In this document: one piece after another, positions 15,270-23,980 of the stretch
Layout of the letters: every line of letters begins with the position of its first letter
Numbering within the stretch: position 1 is the stretch's first letter
From: Bordetella genomosp. 1
GTDB lineage: Bacteria > Pseudomonadota > Gammaproteobacteria > Burkholderiales > Burkholderiaceae_B
Direction of reading: 5' to 3'
DNA: 64,000 nt
NCBI RefSeq assembly: GCF_002261335.1
Contig: NZ_NEVL01000001.1
Span: 248,001 to 312,000 of the forward strand
Notes under the pieces: generated by a model
Seen by the model: the letters and a program-made list of their open reading frames with translations, nothing else
Database searches by the model: none
Told to the model about the DNA's origin: nothing
Translations under genes and position numbers: made by a program

Positions 15270-16478
15270 ATGACATCCACCACTTCCCCCGCTTCCACCG
15301 GATCGCTTCGAGCGGGCGATCTCGTCCACCCTATCGTCGCGGGGCTGATCTCCGTCATCGTCAACTATGGCGGGACCTTTGTCCTCGTTTTCCAGGCTGC
15401 CAACGTGGCGGGACTGAGCCCGTCGCTGACCGCCTCGTGGGTGTGGTCGATCTCGATCGGGGTGGGCCTGACGGGCATCCTGCTGAGCTGGGTGACGCGC
15501 GAGCCCATCATCACGGCGTGGTCGACGCCGGCGGCCGCCTTCCTGGTCACTGCCCTGGCGACGACGCCCTACGCGGAGGCCGTCGGCGCGTATCTGGTCG
15601 CGGCTGCGGCCTTCGTGATCCTGGGCCTGTCGGGCTGCTTCGAGCGCGTGATCCGGCTCATCCCGCCGGGCATCGCGGCGGGGCTGTTGGCCGGCATCCT
15701 GCTGCAATTCGGCATCGGCGCCTTCGGCAGCTTGAGCGTCGATCCGGTGCTCGCCGGATTCCTGATCCTCGCCTACCTCGTGTTCAAGCGCTTCACCGCG
15801 CGCTACGCCATCGTCGGCATTCTGGTGCTCGGGCTGGCGTTCCTGCTCGTGCAGGAACGGGTCGACCTGGCGGGCCTGTCATTGCAGCTGGCCGCGCCGG
15901 TCTTCACGATGCCGATGTTTTCGTTGAACGCGCTGCTGAGCGTGGCCCTGCCCCTGTTCCTCATCACGCTGACCGGCCAATACATGCCGGGCATGCTGGT
16001 GTTGCGCAACGACGGCTTCAAGACCAGCGCCAACCCGATCCTCACCGTCACCGGCCTGGGGTCGTTGTTGATGGCGGTGTTCGGTTCGCACGGCTTCAAC
16101 GTGGCCGCCATCACGGCGGCCATCTGCACCGGCAAGGAGGCGCACGAAGACCCGTCGAAACGCTGGGTCGCCGGCGTGGCGGCGGGCGTCTTCTACATCC
16201 TGGTCGGCGTGTTCGGCGTGACCCTGGCCGCGGTCTTCATGGCCTTCCCGGCGACCTTCATCGCCACGCTGGCCGGATTGGCGCTGCTAGGCACGATCGG
16301 CGCGAGCCTGACGCTCGCCATGCAGGACGCCAGGACCCGGGAGGCATCGCTGATCACCTTTCTCGCCGCCGCCGCGAACATCAAGATGCTGGGCATCGGC
16401 GGCGCATTCTGGGGCCTGGTGATCGGGTTAATGGCCTACTGGGTTCTGCATGGCCGCCTGCTGCCCCGAGGACGGTGA
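15270..16478 (+). CDS. benE: BenE-family benzoate/H+ symporter
   Basis: A 402-aa inner-membrane transporter with about 11-12 hydrophobic segments. It matches the BenE family throughout: VNYGGTFVLVFQAANVAGLSP, REPIITAWSTPAAAFLV, IPPGIAAGLLAGILLQFGI, ITLTGQYMPGMLVLRNDGF, FGSHGFNVAAITAAICTG and ASLITFLAAAANIKMLGIGGAFW. The ribosome site CAGGAG lies about 16 bases upstream of ATG 15270. BenE imports benzoate or related aromatic acids by proton symport. No ben/cat degradation genes are nearby, so the true substrate may differ. The stop is 2 bases from the convergent response-regulator stop. Confidence 0.92.
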   Translation: MTSTTSPASTGSLRAGDLVHPIVAGLISVIVNYGGTFVLVFQAANVAGLSPSLTASWVWSISIGVGLTGILLSWVTREPIITAWSTPAAAFLVTALATTPYAEAVGAYLVAAAAFVILGLSGCFERVIRLIPPGIAAGLLAGILLQFGIGAFGSLSVDPVLAGFLILAYLVFKRFTARYAIVGILVLGLAFLLVQERVDLAGLSLQLAAPVFTMPMFSLNALLSVALPLFLITLTGQYMPGMLVLRNDGFKTSANPILTVTGLGSLLMAVFGSHGFNVAAITAAICTGKEAHEDPSKRWVAGVAAGVFYILVGVFGVTLAAVFMAFPATFIATLAGLALLGTIGASLTLAMQDARTREASLITFLAAAANIKMLGIGGAFWGLVIGLMAYWVLHGRLLPRGR

Positions 16479-16480
16479 CG

Positions 16481-17791
16481 CTAGCGCTCGCCGCCCTCGT
16501 CGCGCATCGCGCGCAGCTTCTTCCACAGCGTGGTGCGCGAGATGCCCAGCGCCTTCGCCGCCAGGCCCATGTGGCCGCCGGATTCCGAGATGGCCTGCTG
16601 GATCGCGCGCTGCTCCGCATTTAGCCGTGTGGACGCCAGGGTGGCGGTGTCTTCGAGCTTGGACTCGGGGAAGATGTCGGCGGCGGACAGCGTCACGTCG
16701 TCGCTCATCACGCAGGCGCGCGTGATGCGATTCTTCAGCTCGCGCACGTTGCCGGGCCAGTCATGGGCGGCCATGGCCTGGCGGGCCTGCGCGTCGACTG
16801 CAAGGTCCGCGCGGCCCAGTTCGTCGAGCATGCAGCGCGTCAGTGCGTCGAGCGCGTCGGCACGCATGCGCAGCGGCGGCATCGCGACGCGGCCCACCGA
16901 CACCCGATAGAAGAGATCGGCCCGGACCCGGCCGCCGGCGACGGCCTCCTCGACGTTGCAGCGGGTGCTCACCAGGATCCGGCAGTCCGCGTGCCGGCTC
17001 TGCGACTCGCCCAGCGGCCGGTACTCGCCATCCTCGAGCACGCGCAACAGCAGCGCCTGGGCCTTGGGGCTCAGCTCGGCGATCTCGTCGAAGTAGAGTG
17101 TGCCGCCCGAGGCCCGCGAGAACAGGCCGTCTCGGGCCGCGCTAGCGCCACTGAAGGCGCCCTTGGCGTGGCCGAACAGTTCCGCCTCGACCAGGTCGTT
17201 GGCGAGGGCGGCGCAGTTCACCGCCACGAAGGGCCCGCCCGCGCGCGGCGAGCGCAGATGGCAGTAGCGTGCCGCGCGATCCTTGCCGGCGCCGGTCTCA
17301 CCCTCGATCAGCAGCGGCAGGCCGCTGGCCGCCAGGCGCTCGAGCTGGCGGGCCAGGGGCGCCGTCGAGTCGCCGGACGCCAGCGGATTGTCGAGCACGT
17401 TCGTGCCGGCGTCGCCGCCGCGATCGGACAGCAGGGCCCGGATGCGCGCGACGAGCGCGTCCGCATCGTACGGCTTGGTGAGGTAGTCGTTCGCGCCCGC
17501 CGCCACCAGCCGCACGGCCTGCGCGATGTCGCCATAGGCGGTTGCGAACACAACCGTGGTGTCTGAAAGATGCGGAATCAGGCGCCGGTAGAGATCCTCG
17601 CCCGACCCGTCGGGCAGGCGGATGTCGGCCAGCAGGAACACCGGCCGCAGGTGGGTGCGGCGAAACAGCTCCACCGCCTGGGCGCAGCTCTGCACCCACT
17701 GCGTGGCGATGCCCTCCAGCCGCAGGCGCTGCAGCAGCGCCCCACCGAGCACGGTGTCGTCTTCGATCAGCAATACCTGGATGTCATTCAC
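16481..17791 (-). CDS. Sigma-54-dependent response regulator (NtrC/DctD-like)
   Basis: A 436-aa protein with an N-terminal receiver (VLLIEDDTVLGGALL, LLADIRLPDGSGEDL with the phospho-Asp, ANDYLTKPYD), a central AAA+ domain and a C-terminal Fis-type helix (MGLAAKALGISRTTLWKKLR). Walker A reads GETGAGKD and Walker B TLYFDEIAEL. The sigma-54 contact loop is GAFSGA instead of the usual GAFTGA. I chose GTG 17791, which overlaps the kinase stop in CGTGAATGA; an in-frame TTG exists at 17812. It is cotranscribed with the kinase and divergent from tctBA, its probable target, although I found no clear -24/-12 promoter by eye. Confidence 0.9.
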   Translation of the reverse strand: MNDIQVLLIEDDTVLGGALLQRLRLEGIATQWVQSCAQAVELFRRTHLRPVFLLADIRLPDGSGEDLYRRLIPHLSDTTVVFATAYGDIAQAVRLVAAGANDYLTKPYDADALVARIRALLSDRGGDAGTNVLDNPLASGDSTAPLARQLERLAASGLPLLIEGETGAGKDRAARYCHLRSPRAGGPFVAVNCAALANDLVEAELFGHAKGAFSGASAARDGLFSRASGGTLYFDEIAELSPKAQALLLRVLEDGEYRPLGESQSRHADCRILVSTRCNVEEAVAGGRVRADLFYRVSVGRVAMPPLRMRADALDALTRCMLDELGRADLAVDAQARQAMAAHDWPGNVRELKNRITRACVMSDDVTLSAADIFPESKLEDTATLASTRLNAEQRAIQQAISESGGHMGLAAKALGISRTTLWKKLRAMRDEGGER

Positions 17792-19172
17792 GACCGGACT
17801 CCGATCCCGCAAAAGGCAGGCGCGCCGAGATGCGCGTTCCGCGCGCCGGCCGCGTCACGCGCAGCCTGCCGCCCATGCTGCGCACGAGATCGGACACCAC
17901 GCGCAGGCCGATGCCGTCGCCATCGGTCTGCGCCCCGGCGAGCGCACGCAAGGCGTCGTCGGGCAGCCCCGGCCCGGCGTCGGCCACGTGCAGCATCAGC
18001 GCGTGCCGCCTGACGCGCGCAAACAGGAACACCCGCGCGCCCGACGGGGAGGCTTCGATGGCGTTCAGCATGAGGTTCAGCAGCAACTGGCGCACGCGTG
18101 CCGCCGGCAGGGGCAGCGCGCTGCTGTCCATGCCTTCGCAGTGCACGGACACCGCGATGCCGCGCTTGCCCGCCTGGGCGCTGACCAGCAATCGCACGTC
18201 CGCGATGTCCGCCTCGTTCAGGTGGGCGTCGCCCGGGCGGAAGGTATGCAGGCTGGCGTCCACGACCGCCTGCAGCGCGCGTACGCCGCGTTCGATGAAG
18301 TCGAGCGATTCGTCGCGGGCCTGGCGTTGGTCGCCGAACTGGCGCAGCGTCTGCACCGCGGTGCGCAAGCCGCCGAGCGGGTTGCGCACTTCATGGGCCA
18401 GCGTGGCGGACATCCGGCCCAGCAGGGCCTCGCGCTCGATGCGCGCGTGCCGTTCGGCCAGGGCCTCGCGTTCGGAGGCGCTTTCGGCCATCCAGTTGTA
18501 GGCGGCGATGAGCTCGGCCAGCTCCGGGTCAGAGGTGGACTCGGCGAGCCTGCGCGGCCGATCCTTGCGCGCGGCCTGCAGCGCGTGGGTCAGCGAGGTG
18601 ATCGGTCGCTGCAGGCGGCGTGCCATGCCGTAGCAGACCGCCGCACCGAGCAGGCTCACCACCAGGCCGACCAGCACGAGTTCGAGGGCGAGCTCTCTGC
18701 GCTGGCGCAGGAAATCGGCCACATCGAGATTGGCCACGAGTTTGCCGAGTTCCGGCCGGCCGGCGTCCAGCAGGCGCCAGGTCCAGACGCCGTCTTCGCG
18801 CAGGCTGATCATCGTGCCGGACTGGGTGGCGATGCGCTCGAGCGGCACCGGTTCCACTTCGGGATAGCGCGCGACGTGCGCCACCAGGCGATCGTCGGGT
18901 CCGACGACGGCCAGGGTGCGGTCCACCACGCCCAGGTGCGTGTCGAGCGCCCGGTTCAGCACCTCGATCATCAGCGTCTCGTCGCCCTCTTTTACGGCGG
19001 GCAGGATCGCCGCCGACAGGCCGTCGAGATACACCTGGCCCAGGTTGGAGATCTGGCGGTCGAACTGCCGCGACACGCCATGCAGCGCCAACGAAATCAG
19101 CGCCGCCGAAATGAGCAGGAACAGGAGGGAAACCGCGAGCGGGATACGCGCGGTGATGGGCAGGCGCGGCAT
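17784..19172 (-). CDS. Sensor histidine kinase partner of the sigma-54 response regulator
   Basis: A 462-aa membrane kinase. Two membrane segments (about residues 10-30 and 162-182) flank a periplasmic sensing region. A HAMP-like linker follows, then the phospho-acceptor H260 in SATLAHEVRNPLGGL and a C-terminal ATPase domain with N box LNLMLNAIEASPSG, G1 box VADAGPGLP and DGIGLRVVSDLVRSMGG. The order matches DctB/NtrB-like kinases that work with sigma-54 regulators. ATG 19172 begins MPRLPITARIPL; the frame is open further upstream but lacks membrane-protein character. It probably senses a carboxylate taken up by the divergent TctBA system. Confidence 0.9.
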   Translation of the reverse strand: MPRLPITARIPLAVSLLFLLISAALISLALHGVSRQFDRQISNLGQVYLDGLSAAILPAVKEGDETLMIEVLNRALDTHLGVVDRTLAVVGPDDRLVAHVARYPEVEPVPLERIATQSGTMISLREDGVWTWRLLDAGRPELGKLVANLDVADFLRQRRELALELVLVGLVVSLLGAAVCYGMARRLQRPITSLTHALQAARKDRPRRLAESTSDPELAELIAAYNWMAESASEREALAERHARIEREALLGRMSATLAHEVRNPLGGLRTAVQTLRQFGDQRQARDESLDFIERGVRALQAVVDASLHTFRPGDAHLNEADIADVRLLVSAQAGKRGIAVSVHCEGMDSSALPLPAARVRQLLLNLMLNAIEASPSGARVFLFARVRRHALMLHVADAGPGLPDDALRALAGAQTDGDGIGLRVVSDLVRSMGGRLRVTRPARGTRISARLPFAGSESGRE

Positions 19173-19510
19173 TGCGAGCTTCTTGGTGAAAACGAAATTA
19201 TGCCCGCGTCGGTCGCAGCGGAAATTTGCAAGTTTTGGCAAGCGCGCGCCGCGCCGGAAAAATCCATGCCAGACGTGCCCATCCCCCGTAGATCGCGTCG
19301 ACGTGTTCAGTTTCGTGAACATGCCGCGCTGAACGCTGTTCAGCCTGCGCGTCATCCGCAGCATGCCGCGCCGTGCCGCTCATGGTTATCCCGCACAGGG
19401 GCGGTGAAAGCGTGAAAGCGGAATGGAAGCGCCCCTCCTTAAAGTGCCCCCTCCTCGGCGCGCGACGGTGCGGGCCAGGGAGTGTCATCAACAATTAGGG
19501 GGAGCAAGCC

Positions 19511-19999
19511 TTGAGCAGCACCATATTCTCTAGAAAGCGCGATCTGTGGGGAGGTGCGTTCATTGCACTCTGCGGCGCGCTCACGATTCTCGAAGCCTCG
19601 TCGTATCAGGTCGGCGAACTGGCCCGCATGGGGCCGGGCTATTTCCCGTTGCTGGTCGGCTGCTTCCTGGTCGTCCTGGGCATCCTGGTGCCGCTGAGCC
19701 CGGATCCCGATGAGGTGCAGGAAGAGATGCTCGAGGAGCATCTGCCGCAACCCTCGCGCCGCGAGCGGGTGCGAGGCATGGCATGCATCGCCGCCGGTAT
19801 TGCCGCGTTCATCGTGTTCGGCAGCCTGTTCGGCTTCCTGCCCGCCACGTTTGCGCTGGTGTTTCTTTCCGCCATGGGCGACACGTCCAACAGCGTGCGC
19901 TCGGCCGCCATCCTGGCGCTCGCGATGTCGCTGTTCGGCGCTGTCGTGTTTTCCTGGGCGCTGCAACTGCAGTTCCCCATGTTCCGTTGGGGGTGGTGA
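19511..19999 (+). CDS. tctB: TctB-family small membrane subunit of a tripartite tricarboxylate transporter
   Basis: A 162-aa protein with four hydrophobic segments: WGGAFIALCGALTILEASSY, GPGYFPLLVGCFLVVLGILV, GMACIAAGIAAFIVFGSLFG and AILALAMSLFGAVVFSWAL. The MGPGYFP motif is typical of TctB. The start is a TTG at 19511, preceded by GGGGGAG. Its stop overlaps the tctA start by one base (TGATG), so the two are translationally coupled. No binding-protein gene (tctC) lies in this operon. Confidence 0.88.
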   Translation: MSSTIFSRKRDLWGGAFIALCGALTILEASSYQVGELARMGPGYFPLLVGCFLVVLGILVPLSPDPDEVQEEMLEEHLPQPSRRERVRGMACIAAGIAAFIVFGSLFGFLPATFALVFLSAMGDTSNSVRSAAILALAMSLFGAVVFSWALQLQFPMFRWGW

Positions 20000-21519
20000 T
20001 GGATTTGCTCGATAACATCCTGCACGGGTTCTCCGTCGCGTTCCAGTGGGAGAACCTCTGGTGGTCCTTCTTCGGCGTGTTCATGGGCAACATGATCGGC
20101 GTGCTGCCCGGCATGGGAGTGCTGGCCGCCATCTCGATCCTGCTGCCGCTCACGTATGCCATGACGCCGGTGGCAGCCCTGATGATGCTGGCCGGCATCT
20201 ACTACGGTGCGCAGTACGGCGGCGGTATCACCTGCATCCTGCTGAACCTGCCCGGTACGCCCTCGCACGCGGTGACCTGCCTGGACGGCAATCCGCTGGC
20301 CCGTAAGGGCAAGTCGGGCTCGGCCCTGTTCATGCTGATTCTCGCCTCGTTCGTGGGCGCCAGCGTGGGCATCGTCATCATGATCCTGTTCTCGCCGCTG
20401 CTGGTCGAGGTCGCGTTCAAGTTCGGCCCGGCCGAGTACTTCTCCATGATGATGCTGGGCCTGTTCGCGGGCGCCACGCTGGCCAAGGGCTCCGCCATCA
20501 AGGGCGTCGCCATGGTCTTCCTGGGCCTGCTGTGCGGCGTGGTCGGCACCGACGTCAACACCGGCACCATCCGCTACGGCTTCGGCGTCATCGAACTGAG
20601 CGACGGCATCCAGCTCGTGGCCCTGGCGATGGGCCTGTTCGGCCTGGCGGACTTCTTCGCCAACGTCAACCGCATCGGCAAGGCGACCCAGGTCGACAGC
20701 GGCAAGAAGATGTCGGTGCGTCCCGAGCCCGGCGACGTGCGCCAGTCCGCCGCGCCCATCGCGCGCGGCAGCGCCATCGGCGCGGTCCTGGGCATCCTGC
20801 CCGGCACGGGCGCGACGATCGCATCGTTCATGTCGTATGCGGTGGAAAAGCGCGTGTCCAAGTCGCCCAACCGTTTCGGCAACGGCGCCATCGAGGGCAT
20901 CGCCGGTCCGGAGGCCGCCAACAACTCGGCCGCCCAGACCAGCTTCATCCCGACCATGAGCCTCGGCATCCCGGGCGACTCCGTGATGGCGCTGATGCTC
21001 GGTGCCCTGATCATCCACGGCATCCAGCCGGGACCGCAGATGGTGACCGAGCATGCCGACCTGTTCTGGGGGCTGATCGCCAGCTTCTGGATCGGCAACA
21101 TCATGCTGGTCATCATGAACCTGCCGCTGATCGGCATGTGGGCCAAGCTGCTGCGCGTGCCGTACAAGTATCTGTTCCCCTCGGCGCTGTTCTTCGTCTG
21201 CGTCGGCGTCTACAGCACGCAGAACAGCTTGTTCGATGTGGGCATGGTGCTCGTGATCGGCATGATCGGTTATGTGTTCCTGAAGCTGCGCTTCTCGCCC
21301 GCGCCGCTGCTGCTCGGCTTCGTGCTCGGGCCCATGGTCGAAGAGAACTTCCGCCGCGCCCTGCTGCTGTCGCGCGGCGACATGGGAGTCTTCCTCGATC
21401 GCCCGATCAGCGCCGGCTTCATCTATGCCATCTTCGCGCTCGCGATCTGGCTGGCCTATTCCACGATCCGTAACCGGAAGAAGGTCCAGGCACTGACCGA
21501 AGCACACGATCGGGCCTGA
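19999..21519 (+). CDS. tctA: TctA-family large membrane subunit of a tripartite tricarboxylate transporter
   Basis: A 506-aa protein with about 11 membrane segments. TctA signatures are GVLPGMGVLAAISILLPLTY, YYGAQYGGGITCILLNLPGTP, GLLCGVVGTDVNTGTIRYGFG, ILPGTGATIASFMSYAVEKR, GIEGIAGPEAANNSAAQ-type text near residues 295-312, and FIPTMSLGIPGDSVMALMLG. It forms the secondary-transport channel for a carboxylate delivered by a Bug/TctC protein. The regulator pair divergent from it is of sigma-54 type rather than the OmpR-type TctDE of the classical system. A strong hairpin follows the gene. Confidence 0.93.
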   Translation: MDLLDNILHGFSVAFQWENLWWSFFGVFMGNMIGVLPGMGVLAAISILLPLTYAMTPVAALMMLAGIYYGAQYGGGITCILLNLPGTPSHAVTCLDGNPLARKGKSGSALFMLILASFVGASVGIVIMILFSPLLVEVAFKFGPAEYFSMMMLGLFAGATLAKGSAIKGVAMVFLGLLCGVVGTDVNTGTIRYGFGVIELSDGIQLVALAMGLFGLADFFANVNRIGKATQVDSGKKMSVRPEPGDVRQSAAPIARGSAIGAVLGILPGTGATIASFMSYAVEKRVSKSPNRFGNGAIEGIAGPEAANNSAAQTSFIPTMSLGIPGDSVMALMLGALIIHGIQPGPQMVTEHADLFWGLIASFWIGNIMLVIMNLPLIGMWAKLLRVPYKYLFPSALFFVCVGVYSTQNSLFDVGMVLVIGMIGYVFLKLRFSPAPLLLGFVLGPMVEENFRRALLLSRGDMGVFLDRPISAGFIYAIFALAIWLAYSTIRNRKKVQALTEAHDRA

Positions 21520-21535
21520 GCCACGATCTTCTCCA

Positions 21536-21569
21536 CGGACCCGAAGCCCGGCTCGGGGTTTCGGGTCCG
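21536..21569 (+). terminator. Terminator after tctA
   Basis: A 10-bp stem CGGACCCGAA / TTCGGGTCCG extended by a GCCC/GGGG inner stem lies 17 bases after the tctA stop. It ends 18 bases before the start of the next small gene, leaving no room for a separate promoter between them, so some read-through or a promoter inside tctA would be needed. Confidence 0.6.
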
Positions 21570-21587
21570 CACACAAGAGGTACAGCC

Positions 21588-22073
21588 ATGGCCCGCAGGA
21601 ATCAGGAGAACGCAGAATGCCCCGCCGCCACGGATGTGACGGTGGTGCGCAAGATCCCGTTCGTCGAGCTCGTCGAACTGCTGGAATTCAACCGGCTGCG
21701 ATTCGACGTCGTCGGCAGCAGCAAGCGCAGCGCGCTTCTCGGGGTGCAGGAATGGCAGTGCGGGGTGTGCGACGAACAAGCGTCGCCTCCCGATGGGGTG
21801 TACGTGTGTTCGACGGTGGAAGCGTTGCAGAAGGCGGTGCTGCCGCCCGACGACACGCAGTTGCAGATCGACCTGTCCTCGAAGCGCCGCATCAAGCTGC
21901 GGGCGCTCAAGGCCCACGCGCGCGGCGGCTCGCCGCGTCCGACCAGCCTGCGCGTCGACGTGCAGGCCCTGATCAGCAAGGTGCTGGTGCCCGCGCAGGC
22001 GCCCGCCCACCTCTTCGAGATCGTCAAGCACGTCGTCGTGTCGCGTCTATGGGTGGAAGTCGCACGCGTGTAG
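21588..22073 (+). CDS. Hypothetical protein, 161 aa
   Basis: Family not recognised. The ATG at 21588 follows AAGAGG at 7 bases. The protein lacks a signal peptide and membrane segments. It has a short PFVELVELLEFNRLRFDVVGSSKRSALLGVQ region, a CGVCDE Cys pair at about residues 58-61 with another Cys in YVCSTVEAL, and a basic SSKRRIKLRALKAHARGG stretch. The C-terminal IVKHVVVSRLWVEVARV looks like a buried strand or helix. Overlapping minus-strand frames have poor composition, so this is the better reading. It may be a small cytoplasmic protein with a Cys-based site; nothing in the context fixes its role. Confidence 0.5.
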   Translation: MARRNQENAECPAATDVTVVRKIPFVELVELLEFNRLRFDVVGSSKRSALLGVQEWQCGVCDEQASPPDGVYVCSTVEALQKAVLPPDDTQLQIDLSSKRRIKLRALKAHARGGSPRPTSLRVDVQALISKVLVPAQAPAHLFEIVKHVVVSRLWVEVARV

Positions 22074-22128
22074 ATCCATGCGGGGCGCTTCGGGCTTGCG
22101 CGCATCCAAAGCCGCCGCCCCAAAGAAC

Positions 22129-22148
22129 GAGGCCGCATGAGCGGCCTC
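22129..22148. terminator. Bidirectional hairpin between convergent small genes
   Basis: Perfect 8-bp stem GAGGCCGC / GCGGCCTC with loop ATGA, flanked by AAAGAAC on the left and TCTG on the right. It lies between the 161-aa gene (plus) and the 54-aa gene (minus). Confidence 0.6.
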
Positions 22149-22193
22149 TCTGCATGGAGCGCGCGCCCGGTCGAATATCCGATCAGGCCGTCT

Positions 22194-22358
22194 TCAGGAG
22201 CAATGCGGGCTGCCTTGCTGGCGCTTGAGCGCCTGCAGCTCCTTTTTCTTCTTGTCTTCCTTTTCTCCCTCGCGGTGCGACCTGATGGCGAGAAACATGA
22301 ACGTGCCCAACACGATGAGCTTGAACGCACCGAAGATGACAGGGACCCAAAAATTCAT
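22194..22358 (-). CDS. Small single-pass membrane protein, 54 aa
   Basis: A short protein with one membrane helix (VPVIFGAFKLIVLGTFMFLAI) and a strongly charged C-terminal tail (HREGEKEDKKKKELQALKRQ). Two ATG codons occur in tandem at 22361 and 22358. GAGGA is better spaced for the second, so I use 22358. It has no recognised family. The AT-rich region upstream (22470-22560) contains a cluster of TTGTATGG motifs that probably controls it. Confidence 0.65.
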   Translation of the reverse strand: MNFWVPVIFGAFKLIVLGTFMFLAIRSHREGEKEDKKKKELQALKRQQGSPHCS

Positions 22359-22478
22359 CATTTCCTCAAACGCTGCGTGCGCAGCTACATTCCCGACGCG
22401 CGGGCCGGGCAAACACCAACGGACGACGGCTGCGACGGCGCCACACCGCTGCTACGGATGAAATTCTACCGCCAATCT

Positions 22479-22547
22479 CCATACAAGCAGTTGAATTGCT
22501 GGATTTGTATGGTGTTGTATGGGTTTTCGGTTGAGGAAATCCATACA
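22479..22547. promoter_or_regulatory. Cluster of TTGTATGG operator-like motifs
   Basis: In the 297-base gap between the 54-aa gene and the antiporter stop, CCATACAA (22479-22486) faces TTGTATGG (22505-22512). A second TTGTATGG follows at 22515-22522, and CCATACA is at 22541-22547. The inner arms of the first pair include CAG/CTG. The stretch is much richer in A+T than its surroundings. The half-site resembles GntR-family operators (TTGTATACAA type), but no regulator gene is adjacent. Confidence 0.45.
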
Positions 22548-22655
22548 TCATGGCGAGCGTAGGTCATTTGACCCGTCCCCATAAAGTGGCGACGCGTGCG
22601 TGATGGGTCCGGCGGCGTCTGCGCCGACGCTGCGCGGCCGCATGGCGCGGCCGTG

Positions 22656-23915
22656 TCAGGGATCCTGGCGGGCCGGCGCCTCCAGCGGCGCAGCCAGGTC
22701 GTCCCGGGCGTCTGCCTGCAACCCGATCCCCACGCGCTGGGTGAAAAGCGGCGCGCCCAGCGACGTGAGCACGACCAACATCAGGATCACGTTCAGCACC
22801 GGCCCGTCCACCAGGGGCTCGCCGGCGGGGTCGAGGGTGCGGTGGGCCACGGTGGCCGCCGCCAGAGTGGCCGCCACCTGCGGCAGCGTGAGGCTCCACA
22901 CCAGGCCCACCTCGCTGCGCGTGTAGCGGAACAGCGGCGCCAGCGCCATCGCGGCCAGGCCCTTGCCGCCCACTAGGGCGAATAGCAGGCCGAACGCCAG
23001 CACGGGCTGTTGCACGAACGTGAGGAGCGCGTCGATCGGGTGCAGCAGCATGCCCGTGGTCAGGAAGAACGCGGGGATCAGGAAGGTGTCGCTGATCAGC
23101 TTCATCACGCCGGCGTTGCGAGACTCGGGTGCCGCCTGCCGCACCGCGATGCCCGCGAGGAACGCGCCGACGATGCCGTCGAGTCCGAACAGCTCGGCCG
23201 CCTGGCTCGCGACCGCCACGGCCAGAAAGAAGACGATGATGCGCGACTCGTCGCGCTTCATCCGGGCGAGGATGCGCCGCAGCACCCAAGGGCCGCCGAT
23301 CACGATCGCGGGGATGAAGACGGCGATCTGGAGCAGCTGCAGCTCGATTGCCTTGACCGAGAAGCCGCGCTCGTGCGTGATCAGGCAGATCGCCAGGACC
23401 AGCATCGCGGCGACATCGGTGAACACGGTCGCGCCGGAAGCCACCATGACGCTCACGCGCTGCACGATGCCGAGCCGGTTGAGGATGGGATAGGCGAGCA
23501 GCGTGTGGGAGGCGATCAGCGAGCCGATGAGCAGGGCGGCATTCACGCCGTAGCCGCACGACCGCGCGACGTAGTAGCCCATCGCCATCGGCAGGGAGAA
23601 GGTCAGCACGCCGAACACGATCACCTGCGTCCGCGCACGCTTGAGCAGCGCGAAGTCGATGTCGTAGCCCACGAAGAACAGCAGCAGCGCCACGCCCAGC
23701 TCGGCCGCGAGTTGCGCGATCGGCAGCTCCGGCTGGAGCAGGTTGAATCCGGTCGGACCCAGCAGGAAGCCCATCACCAGAAAACCCAGCACGCCCGGCA
23801 CCCGCAGGCGTTCGCATATCAGCGGGAGAATCAGGAAGAAGAGCAGCCACAGCACGAATCGGGTGAAGGGTGCCAGGCTGAGAAATGCATCGACGGCCGA
23901 TTGGGTCCACGTCAT
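22656..23915 (-). CDS. CPA2-family cation/proton antiporter (KefB-type membrane domain)
   Basis: A 419-aa inner-membrane protein with about 12 hydrophobic segments and the Na/H exchanger fold: LPLICERLRVPGVLGFLVMGFLLGPTGF, ELGVALLLFFVGYDIDF, SLIASHTLLAYPIL, FGLDGIVGAFLAGIAVRQ and FLIPAFFLTTGMLLHPID. It lacks the C-terminal RCK/TrkA-N domain of full KefB/KefC, ending soon after the last helix. ATG 23915 has AGAAAAGGT upstream; the long frame beyond it is not protein-like. It is the last gene of the minus-strand block headed by the 393-aa membrane protein, 65 bases after the outer-membrane protein. Confidence 0.88.
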   Translation of the reverse strand: MTWTQSAVDAFLSLAPFTRFVLWLLFFLILPLICERLRVPGVLGFLVMGFLLGPTGFNLLQPELPIAQLAAELGVALLLFFVGYDIDFALLKRARTQVIVFGVLTFSLPMAMGYYVARSCGYGVNAALLIGSLIASHTLLAYPILNRLGIVQRVSVMVASGATVFTDVAAMLVLAICLITHERGFSVKAIELQLLQIAVFIPAIVIGGPWVLRRILARMKRDESRIIVFFLAVAVASQAAELFGLDGIVGAFLAGIAVRQAAPESRNAGVMKLISDTFLIPAFFLTTGMLLHPIDALLTFVQQPVLAFGLLFALVGGKGLAAMALAPLFRYTRSEVGLVWSLTLPQVAATLAAATVAHRTLDPAGEPLVDGPVLNVILMLVVLTSLGAPLFTQRVGIGLQADARDDLAAPLEAPARQDP

Positions 23916-23980
23916 GGCGCTACCTTTTCTGGTGTGTCGTGCGCGGCGCTGCCGCGCGAGTCGTGATTGCCGTCGTGCGT

